Shown: positions 8,253-15,045 of the stretch, piece by piece
Layout of the letters: each line of letters starts with the position of its first letter
Numbering within the stretch: the stretch's first letter is position 1
DNA from: Bacteroidetes bacterium HGW-Bacteroidetes-17
Lineage (GTDB): Bacteria; Bacteroidota; Bacteroidia; Bacteroidales; GCA-2711565
Reading direction: 5' to 3'
DNA: 34,616 bases
Assembly: GCA_002840985.1 (NCBI GenBank)
Contig: PHDM01000023.1
Location: 1-34,616 of the forward strand
The notes under the pieces: generated by a model
The model's database searches: none
What the model was told of the DNA's origin: nothing
Seen by the model: only the letters and a program-made list of their open reading frames with translations
Position numbers and translations under genes: made by a program

Positions 8253-9380
8253 GTGAGTAACACCTTTATCATATTATTAACACGTTTATTCAAAAAATCA
8301 TCTCTTTTGATTTTTGTCATAAGTCTATTTCTTAGTTCTTGCTTAAGCAATAATCCTAAACTTCCAAAATCAGAAACCCGCTTTATTACTGATATGAATG
8401 GACGAAAGATTGAAATTCCCCTTCAAATTAAGAGTGCAGTTGCCCATGGTGCAGGAGCTTTACGAATGATTTGTTATTTGGATGGAACCGAAATAATCAT
8501 TGGAATCGAATCAAATGAAAAAAAACGAAATGTTCCTTACTTATATGCCTATCCTGAACTAAGAAATTTGCCAATTATAGGTACCGGAAATAACGCTGAT
8601 CCGGAACTGATTGCCAAATTGCAACCTGAAGTTATTATTTGCACTTTCCTAAGCTCTTCCGAAGCGAACGAATTACAGAAAAAAACGGGAATTCCGGTAC
8701 TGTGTTTAAGTTATGGCGACTTCAATAAGAATGAAAATAACTTTTGTGAGTCTATGCGGTTATTGGGAAGTATTCTCGATAGAAACAAGAGGGCTGAATA
8801 TCTGATTAATTACATCAATAACAGCCTTAATAGTGTTGAAATAGCATGTGAGAAACTCGCATCAAGCGAAAGAGTCTATATTGGAGGAATTGCATTTCGG
8901 GGCTCACACGGAATAAATTCGACCGAACCATCATATGCTCCATTCAGATATACCTATGCCTATAATGTTGCTGAGGAATTAACTAACAATCCGAATTTTT
9001 CTGCTTCACAATTAAATAATGTGATTATCGACAAGGAGCAAATTATTGTATGGAATCCGGAGAAAATCTTTATTGACCTTTCAAGCTACACACTTTCTGA
9101 GCCCGATTTGAATAAAAATTCAGTACTAGGTAAATTGGTTCCGGCTATTCAAAATGATGAGGTATATTTTTTACTTCCACATATCTGGCATTCTATAAAT
9201 TACGAACATATTTTAATCAGCACATTTTATACCGCGAAGGTTTTGTACCCCGATTTATATCCCACCATGGATATAAAAACGAAAGCCAATGAAGTTTACG
9301 AGGCGTTTTTAGGCAAAGCAATCTATGATAGTATTTTTGATTTATACGGGATGGGCTGCCAGAAAATAAATGAGAAATGA
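8253..9380 (+). CDS. Metal/metal-chelate ABC transporter substrate-binding lipoprotein (FecB/BtuF type)
   Basis: A 375-residue protein starting at a GTG. The N-terminal hydrophobic segment ends in the lipobox LSSC with Cys30 as the lipid-bearing residue, so it is membrane-anchored in the periplasm. The body is a cluster-A-III periplasmic binding fold: ITDMNGRKIEIP, then PELIAKLQPEVIICT, then VWNPEKIFIDLSSYT and a final VYFLLPHIWHSINYEH. That fold usually binds siderophores, cobalamin or haem. Because nikR directly precedes it and the operon continues with FmdE- and NicO-type genes, I infer a nickel or nickel-chelate ligand. It overlaps the permease start by four bases (ATGA). Confidence 0.88.
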   Translation: MSNTFIILLTRLFKKSSLLIFVISLFLSSCLSNNPKLPKSETRFITDMNGRKIEIPLQIKSAVAHGAGALRMICYLDGTEIIIGIESNEKKRNVPYLYAYPELRNLPIIGTGNNADPELIAKLQPEVIICTFLSSSEANELQKKTGIPVLCLSYGDFNKNENNFCESMRLLGSILDRNKRAEYLINYINNSLNSVEIACEKLASSERVYIGGIAFRGSHGINSTEPSYAPFRYTYAYNVAEELTNNPNFSASQLNNVIIDKEQIIVWNPEKIFIDLSSYTLSEPDLNKNSVLGKLVPAIQNDEVYFLLPHIWHSINYEHILISTFYTAKVLYPDLYPTMDIKTKANEVYEAFLGKAIYDSIFDLYGMGCQKINEK

Positions 9381-10450
9381 GCAAGGAAATCATTCAGGAA
9401 TATAAACAGTTTACCACCCGTAAAAGACTCTTTATTTGGGTCTGTATTTTCCTGCTTTTACTCTTCGTTGTTCTTGGATTATTGATTGGTGCTTCTTCTA
9501 TTTCATTGAACAACATTATACATATTTTCACAGGTAACAGTGAAGATATAAACCGTCAAATTATTTTAAATATACGCTTACCGCGTGTTTTATCGGCGGT
9601 TTTGGCCGGAACTGCTTTGAGTGTTTCAGGAACGGTAATGCAAAGCATTTTAAGAAATCCGCTGGGCTCGCCTTTCACTTTGGGAATTTCAAATGCGGCT
9701 GCGTTTGGAGCTGCATTCGCGGTGATCATTTTAGGAGCAGGAAGTACACAAAGCAACGTGAACGATGCTGTTTTGATTAACAATCCATACCTGATCACCA
9801 TTTCAGCCTTTTTCTGGAGCTTGGTCAGCACAGTGATTATTTTACTAATGGCACGATTTAAAGACGCATCGCCCGAAACCATGATCCTTACCGGAATTAT
9901 TCTGGGTTCACTGTTTATTGCCGGAACTACCGGACTGGAATATTTTGCGGAAGATGTGGAACTCTCAACCATTGTTTTTTGGACTTTTGGCGATTTGGGC
10001 AGGGCATCATGGCGCGAATTTTACATTTTATTGGCTATCGTTATTCCTTCCCTGTTCTACTTTATGAGCAACCGATGGAACATCCGTTCACTCAATACCG
10101 GTGACGAAACGGCAAATAGTTTGGGTGTAAATGTTGAAAAAACCCGTATAAAAGTTATGCTGGTGGCTTCTTTGACAACAGCAGTTGCAGTTTCCTTTTT
10201 TGGCATCATCGCATTTGTGGGTTTGGTGGTACCTCATTTGGTTCGAAAAATGATTGGAAGCGACGAAAGGTTCCTTATTCCGGCGACTGCACTTTTTGGA
10301 GGAGTATTTCTGTTAGCTTCCGATTTGCTTGCTCGAAGCATCATTGCACCGATGGTATTGCCGGTTGGGATCCTCACTTCCTTCATCGGTGCACCATTAT
10401 TTATTTTTTTATTGTTCAAAGGAAAGGGGAAAGGTATATGGTTAAGATAG
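9377..10450 (+). CDS. FecCD-family ABC transporter permease (probable nickel/chelate import)
   Basis: A 357-residue polytopic inner-membrane protein of the FecCD/BtuC family, with about ten membrane helices. Family landmarks are RLPRVLSAVLAGTALSVSGTVMQSILRNPLGSP early, the GDLGRASW stretch in the middle, and AFVGLVVPHLVRKMIG near the end, the loop that contacts the ATPase. The start overlaps the upstream stop (ATGA) and the end overlaps the ATPase start by 13 bases, so the three genes are translationally coupled. The substrate is inferred from the NikR-led context only. Confidence 0.93.
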   Translation: MSKEIIQEYKQFTTRKRLFIWVCIFLLLLFVVLGLLIGASSISLNNIIHIFTGNSEDINRQIILNIRLPRVLSAVLAGTALSVSGTVMQSILRNPLGSPFTLGISNAAAFGAAFAVIILGAGSTQSNVNDAVLINNPYLITISAFFWSLVSTVIILLMARFKDASPETMILTGIILGSLFIAGTTGLEYFAEDVELSTIVFWTFGDLGRASWREFYILLAIVIPSLFYFMSNRWNIRSLNTGDETANSLGVNVEKTRIKVMLVASLTTAVAVSFFGIIAFVGLVVPHLVRKMIGSDERFLIPATALFGGVFLLASDLLARSIIAPMVLPVGILTSFIGAPLFIFLLFKGKGKGIWLR

Positions 10451-11196
10451 AACTTAAAAATCTCGACTTTGCCTACAATGGCAGCATGGTTTTGAAAAAT
10501 ATCAGCCACCATTTTGAGCAAGGGAAACTAATCAGTATCGTCGGGCCGAACGGCTCGGGTAAAAGCACCATTCTTAAATGTATGGATCGCATCCTTCAAC
10601 CCAAAAACGGAACCATTTCCTTTGACGAACGGAATATTTTAAATTTTCATGCTGATGAATTAGCAAAAAAAATAGCCTATGTCCCGCAAATCGAGGGTGG
10701 AACTTTTCCAGCTACGGTATTCGATTCGGTTTTGTTGGGGCGAAAACCTCATATTCAATGGTCGCCAAGACAAAATGACCTTGAAGTTACCGCCTCGATG
10801 ATCGAGAAAATGAACCTCAAAAACATCTCCCTAAAAAGCATAAACAAGTTAAGTGGGGGGCAACGACAACGGGTCTTTATCGCCCGTGCCCTTGCACAGG
10901 AACCCGAAGTGCTTCTATTAGATGAGCCAACGGCAAATCTGGATTTAAAACATCAGATTGCTGTCTTAAAAGTCCTTAAAAAACTCACCGAACAGGGCAT
11001 CACAGTAATTATTGCCATTCATGATTTGAATTTAGCATTACAATTCAGTGATCATTTTGTATTATTGAAGGATGGGGAGGTATTTGCAAGTGGCGAAAAA
11101 GAAATCATCACCAACGAAAATATTGAAAAACTTTACGACATCAAGGTTAATATAATTAAACAGAAAGATAAAATATTCATCATTCCTTTATCCTGA
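10438..11196 (+). CDS. ABC transporter ATP-binding protein (FepC/BtuD type)
   Basis: A 252-residue cytoplasmic ATPase that powers the preceding permease. Walker A is GPNGSGKS at 36-43, the Q-loop lies in YVPQIEGG around 84, the signature is LSGGQRQ at 138-144, Walker B is VLLLDEP at 158-164, and the H-loop is IAIHDLNLA. The sequence is of the iron-chelate/B12 type. It ends four bases before the next ATG, so the TsaA-FmdE fusion gene is in the same transcript. Confidence 0.95.
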   Translation: MVKIELKNLDFAYNGSMVLKNISHHFEQGKLISIVGPNGSGKSTILKCMDRILQPKNGTISFDERNILNFHADELAKKIAYVPQIEGGTFPATVFDSVLLGRKPHIQWSPRQNDLEVTASMIEKMNLKNISLKSINKLSGGQRQRVFIARALAQEPEVLLLDEPTANLDLKHQIAVLKVLKKLTEQGITVIIAIHDLNLALQFSDHFVLLKDGEVFASGEKEIITNENIEKLYDIKVNIIKQKDKIFIIPLS

Positions 11197-11200
11197 AAAA

Positions 11201-12280
11201 ATGAGAATCACAGAAATAGGTATCGTTAAAAACAATTTTGAAACGGAAAATAATCCGCACGAAATCAAGAAGCATGAAAGTCGAATCATCATCAAGGATG
11301 AATTTTTAGAAGGGCTTGATCTTATTGAAGAATACGAATTCATCGATATTGTTTTTGATTTTGATCGATCTGCTTCATATGAGATGACTGCAACCACACT
11401 CCGGGGCAATGTTAAAGGATTATTTGCAACACGTAAACCTGACCGGCCGAGTTCTATTGCAGTTACCACGGTTAAACTTTTGGAAAGAGATGAAAATTTG
11501 CTTCGGGTTATTGGTTTGGATGCCTTAAACAACACACCGGTCCTTGATATAAAACCAGTTGATTTCTCGATGGTTGAAGATAAAATGGATAAAATTAGAT
11601 TGGATGAACTTAAAAACAATCCCCGGCGGGAAATCGTAAATGATATTTTACGCAACGATCTGGAAACCTTAATGATTAAAACTGCGGCCCTGCATGGCCA
11701 CTATTGTCCCGGGGTAGCATTAGGTGTAATGGCCGGGACTAAAGCCATGAGGTTGATGCGCGAAACGGGTGATGGCATGGAAGATCTTCTGGCCATTACA
11801 GAAACCAATAATTGTTTCAGTGATGGGGTTCAATTTGTGACAGGCTGTTCATTCGGAAATAATGCCTTAATATTTAAGGATCTTGGGAAAACCGCTTTCA
11901 CCCTTACCAAAAGAGATGGAAAAGGAATAAGAATTACCGTAAGAGCCGATGCGAAAGAATATATGCATCAGGCTCATCCATTATTCACAGAAAGTTTTCA
12001 AAAAGTAGTAAAAGGACAGGATCATAGTAAGGATGAACTTTTAAAGTTTAAAAAACACGGCCGTGATCGGGCATTTGCAACGTTAGGTTTGGATTTTGAC
12101 AAATTATTTAAAATTGAAAATGTCGAGGTTTCGGTTCCGGCTTATGCACCATCGCATGAGAATATCATTTGCAGAAAATGCGGGGAAAGCACTATGAGTA
12201 CCAGAACTGCCGGAGATTTATGTTTACTATGTTCCGGAGAAAAACATGCAGAACTTAATGGAGCAGGAATTGTTAAATGA
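11201..12280 (+). CDS. TsaA/TrmO-like domain fused to FmdE domain and zinc ribbon
   Basis: A 359-residue protein with three recognisable parts. Residues 1-122 resemble the TsaA/UPF0066 (TrmO, SAM-dependent) domain: GLFATRKPDRPSSIAVTTVK at 73-92, then GLDALNNTPVLDIKP. The usual RPNPIG of that motif is changed to RPSSIA, so methyltransferase activity is doubtful. Residues about 160-300 are an FmdE domain, with HGHYCPGVALGVMAG (H165, C169) and later C205 and C216 as likely metal ligands. The tail has a zinc ribbon, C324-x2-C327 and C341-x2-C344. FmdE proteins are often coded next to metal transporters and their role is unsettled. Four bases separate it from the ABC ATPase, so I infer a cytoplasmic nickel-handling role. 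Whether the fusion acts on RNA, a metallophore or nothing enzymatic is unknown. Confidence 0.85.
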   Translation: MRITEIGIVKNNFETENNPHEIKKHESRIIIKDEFLEGLDLIEEYEFIDIVFDFDRSASYEMTATTLRGNVKGLFATRKPDRPSSIAVTTVKLLERDENLLRVIGLDALNNTPVLDIKPVDFSMVEDKMDKIRLDELKNNPRREIVNDILRNDLETLMIKTAALHGHYCPGVALGVMAGTKAMRLMRETGDGMEDLLAITETNNCFSDGVQFVTGCSFGNNALIFKDLGKTAFTLTKRDGKGIRITVRADAKEYMHQAHPLFTESFQKVVKGQDHSKDELLKFKKHGRDRAFATLGLDFDKLFKIENVEVSVPAYAPSHENIICRKCGESTMSTRTAGDLCLLCSGEKHAELNGAGIVK

Positions 12281-12368
12281 TTAATGATTATTTTTTATTG
12301 AATATTGAAAAAATCCTCTTGAACAACATGATCAAAAAAATCAGAGTATCACTAAGTACAAATCACCA

Positions 12369-12429
12369 CTTTACCAATCTACCAATTTACCATTTCACCA
12401 ATCTACCATTTCACCAATCCACTAATTAA
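12369..12429. repeat. ACCAATCT/ACCATTTC word repeat before the NicO-type gene
   Basis: A low-complexity C/A/T block. The 16-bp unit ACCATTTCACCAATCT occurs at 12389-12404 and again, with one change, at 12405-12420. Related words (TTTACCAATCTACCAA) precede it. It ends just before the ATG at 12436, with CTAATTAACC as the last word. Confidence 0.7.
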
Positions 12430-12435
12430 CCAAAC

Positions 12436-13134
12436 ATGAACGACTTAAACGTTTTACTCGGAACAGCAGCAATCATTGCTTTCACCCATACCCTTTTTGG
12501 TCCCGACCACTACCTCCCATTTATTGTAATGTCAAAAGCCAGAAAATGGTCCTTATGGAAAACCACCTGGTTAACGATAGCCTGTGGAATTGGTCATGTT
12601 GGAAGTTCAATTGTACTTGGCGTTATTGGTATAGCTTTTGGGATTGGACTCTATAAAATTGAATTATTCGAAGGTTTCCGTGGAAACCTTGCAGCATGGG
12701 CCTTCATTCTTTTTGGATTTGCTTATATGATGTGGGCATTTTATCGAATATATTTCAACAAACCACATAAGCACAAGCATTTTCATACAGATGGTCATTT
12801 ACATGTTCACGAGCATACCCATAGCAACGAACACGATCATGTTCATCATAAAAAAATCACTCCCTGGATCTTATTTACCATTTTCGTGTTAGGGCCCTGC
12901 GAACCTCTGATTCCCATTTTAATGTATCCTGCAGCCGAATTGAGTACCTTCGGTATCATTGCCGTAAGTGTAGTTTTTTCAGTGATAACCATTGGTACCA
13001 TGCTGGGAATTGTGATCCTGGCAACCCTGGGTATTAATTTCCTTCCAATGGGAAAGCTGGAGAAATACATCCATGTAATTGCCGGAGCTACCATCTTTTT
13101 AAGCGGAATGGCCATTGTATTTTTAGGTCTTTAA
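12436..13134 (+). CDS. NicO/UreH-type nickel (or cobalt) membrane transporter with His-rich loop
   Basis: A 232-residue protein with about six membrane helices. The first helix carries HTLFGPDHYLPF (H18, D24, H25), resembling the H-x4-DH metal signature of nickel/cobalt transporters. Between helices lies a cytoplasmic or periplasmic loop with 13 histidines in residues 111-138. A second conserved-looking stretch is LGPCEPLIPILMYPA. The fold fits the NicO/UreH (TauE-like) group, whose members move Ni2+ or Co2+ either in or out. Following a NikR-led operon, nickel is the likely metal; direction is not readable. A 155-bp repeat-bearing gap separates it from the FmdE gene, so it may have its own promoter. 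Confidence 0.85.
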   Translation: MNDLNVLLGTAAIIAFTHTLFGPDHYLPFIVMSKARKWSLWKTTWLTIACGIGHVGSSIVLGVIGIAFGIGLYKIELFEGFRGNLAAWAFILFGFAYMMWAFYRIYFNKPHKHKHFHTDGHLHVHEHTHSNEHDHVHHKKITPWILFTIFVLGPCEPLIPILMYPAAELSTFGIIAVSVVFSVITIGTMLGIVILATLGINFLPMGKLEKYIHVIAGATIFLSGMAIVFLGL

Positions 13135-13219
13135 CAAATTTCAGATCTGATAATCTATTTTTTCATAAATTCGTTCAAAGCAAAGCTAATCTGCTAATTA
13201 ACTAATTAACCTTTGAACC

Positions 13220-14230
13220 ATGAAAAAAACAATCATCATTTTATTCGGTTTTTCCTTGATCCTGATTTTAGGTTGCAAGTCTAAAAGCCCAATTGCAAAA
13301 TCGGAAATCCCAAAATATTTCAAAATAGATCATACCCTGACATCAGATCAAACTCACAATAAATTCAGTAGCACCATTGAGCCTGTTCTAAGGGTAAAAT
13401 CAGGAGCAGTGATTGAAGTATTTACAGAGGAAGCCAGTGATCAGGAGCTAAATATCAACTCACCTAAAGAAGCTATTGGAACCATGAATGCTGATTTGAT
13501 CCACCCGATTACGGGCCCGGTTTATGTGGAAGGTGCTGAACCGGGAGATGTTATCACTGTTAACCTGCTCGAAATTGAAATTGGTGACTGGGGCTGGCTG
13601 GCTATCTTTCCTGGTTTTGGAAATCTTGATCAAGAATTTACTGAACCCTATTTACGAAATTTCAAACTGGACGATAAGAATCGCACCATTAATTTTAAGG
13701 ATCATATTAATATTGAACTAAAGCCGTTTCCCGGCGTGATGGGCGTTGCCCCTCCCACCGACGAAATGTTAAGCACCATTCCACCTAGGGCCAATGGTGG
13801 TAATATGGATAATCCATTTTTAGTTGAAGGCACCCTCGTGCATTTTCCTGTTTTTGTTGATGGAGCTTTATTTTCGATAGGAGATTGTCATGCTGCTCAA
13901 GGATTGGGTGAAGTTTGTGGAACAGCTATTGAAGCACCGATGAGGATCGTGTACAGGATTACCTTGGAAAAAGGAGGACGTTCCATACCAGAACCCGAAT
14001 ACGAAAATAATGATTATTATGCCGTATCAGCCTATGGAACCACTTTGATCGAGGCATCGCAGAAGGCCACCAAATACATGGTTGATTATTTGGAAAAAGA
14101 ATTTTACCTCAGTCGCGAAGAAGCTTATTTGTTATGTTCCATTGCAGGAGATTTGCAGATTGCCGAAGTGGTCGATCTTCCTCATTATTTAGTGAGCATG
14201 CACATTTCAAAAAAAGTTTTAGGATTATAA
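13220..14230 (+). CDS. Acetamidase/formamidase family lipoprotein
   Basis: A 336-residue protein with a lipoprotein signal (LILGC, lipid on Cys19) and a FmdA/AmdA-type body: HPITGPVYVEGAEPGDVITVNLLEIE, then GWLAIFPGFG, and the strongly conserved-looking GDCHAAQGLGEVCGTAIEAP. Known members hydrolyse formamide or acetamide to ammonia and the acid. The lipobox places this one in the periplasm or on the outer membrane, unlike classical cytoplasmic members, so the substrate may be another short amide. The stop codon is inside a very long perfect hairpin. Confidence 0.9.
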   Translation: MKKTIIILFGFSLILILGCKSKSPIAKSEIPKYFKIDHTLTSDQTHNKFSSTIEPVLRVKSGAVIEVFTEEASDQELNINSPKEAIGTMNADLIHPITGPVYVEGAEPGDVITVNLLEIEIGDWGWLAIFPGFGNLDQEFTEPYLRNFKLDDKNRTINFKDHINIELKPFPGVMGVAPPTDEMLSTIPPRANGGNMDNPFLVEGTLVHFPVFVDGALFSIGDCHAAQGLGEVCGTAIEAPMRIVYRITLEKGGRSIPEPEYENNDYYAVSAYGTTLIEASQKATKYMVDYLEKEFYLSREEAYLLCSIAGDLQIAEVVDLPHYLVSMHISKKVLGL

Positions 14231-14279
14231 TTTAAACAGGATGGCGTCCTCAAAAGAGGACGCCATCCTGTTTAAATTA
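14228..14279. terminator. 24-bp perfect hairpin starting at the amidase stop codon
   Basis: The left arm runs 14228-14251 and the right arm 14256-14279 with an AAAA loop. All 24 positions pair, with a GC-rich centre (GGCGTCCTC/GAGGACGCC) and AT-rich ends. The left arm begins with the TAA stop itself. There is a T-run within the right arm (TTTAAATTA) but not a classic tail. It probably ends or stabilises the transcript. Confidence 0.85.
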
Positions 14280-14306
14280 AGCCATTTTGTCATTTCACAC
14301 AAACTA

Positions 14307-14329
14307 ATTAATGCCATTATGGCATTAAT
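14307..14329. promoter_or_regulatory. 11-bp-arm palindrome upstream of hsp20 (candidate operator)
   Basis: The arms ATTAATGCCAT and ATGGCATTAAT are perfect reverse complements around a single T. The site lies about 180 bases before the hsp20 start. It is not the CIRCE element. A one-base spacer makes it a poor RNA hairpin, so a dimeric DNA-binding protein is the more likely reader. Confidence 0.5.
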
Positions 14330-14505
14330 AATGAAGTTGTTACCAAACTCTTTTGGGGTTTTCCATACAATTTATTTGTGTATTTTTTTAATTCCCTGAA
14401 ACTTACCAATTTCCAGTCTAAACCATACGATTGTACTGGCATGCCATTTGAAAAGGCTCATTTGTTATAAAATTTATGTTTAACAAAATAATGGAGGGTT
14501 TAACA

Positions 14506-14976
14506 ATGACACTACTTAAATTATCAAACAAGAATCTTCCCGGCCTTTCAGACTGGGACACATCACTCCCTTCCATATTTAACCGTTTTTTTGATGGTGA
14601 ATGGATGGATTGGAGAAATTCAAATTTTGCTGATGTCAATTCGACGCTTCCAGCGGTAAATATCCAGGAAAATGAAAATGATTATCAAATTGAATTGGCT
14701 GCACCAGGTTTAAAAAAGGATGACTTTAAAGTAAACTTTGACAATGGAAGCCTGATTATCTCTTCCGAAATCAGTGATGAGAAAAAAACTGAGGATAAAA
14801 AATACTCGAGAAGGGAATTCAATTATCAATCGTTTCAAAGAACCTTTAGCATCCCAAAAAATTTGGTGAACCACGAAAAGATATCAGCCTCTTATGAAAA
14901 CGGCTTGTTAAAGATCACTCTTCCTAAAGCGGAAGAAGTCAAGCAAAAACCTGTCAAACAAATTAAAATTTCATAA
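14506..14976 (+). CDS. Small heat shock protein, Hsp20 family
   Basis: A 156-residue alpha-crystallin-type holdase from the ATG at 14506. A GGAGG sequence about 10 bases upstream and the family-typical opening MTLLKLSNKNLP favour this start over in-frame ATGs at 14476 and 14491. The alpha-crystallin domain spans roughly PAVNIQENENDYQIELAAPGLKKDD to NGLLKITLPK, and the chain ends in the I-x-I motif IKI used for oligomer packing. It is followed by an intrinsic terminator and then clpB, a natural partner: Hsp20 holds unfolded clients and ClpB with DnaK re-dissolves them. Confidence 0.95.
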   Translation: MTLLKLSNKNLPGLSDWDTSLPSIFNRFFDGEWMDWRNSNFADVNSTLPAVNIQENENDYQIELAAPGLKKDDFKVNFDNGSLIISSEISDEKKTEDKKYSRREFNYQSFQRTFSIPKNLVNHEKISASYENGLLKITLPKAEEVKQKPVKQIKIS

Positions 14977-14978
14977 GT

Positions 14979-15012
14979 AAAAAGGCAGGGAGACAGAATT
15001 CCCTGCCTTTTT
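14979..15012 (+). terminator. Intrinsic terminator between hsp20 and clpB
   Basis: A 13-bp stem AAAAAGGCAGGGA / TCCCTGCCTTTTT with an eight-base loop, followed by more T. It begins three bases after the hsp20 stop and may let only part of the transcripts pass into clpB. Confidence 0.9.
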
Positions 15013-15045
15013 TTTATTTACAATCAATAGAAAATTCAAATAAAA

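Noticed and set aside
14319-14334. Sigma-54 promoter upstream of hsp20 (TGGCA start)
   Set aside because: The GC at the -12 position is missing (GA instead).
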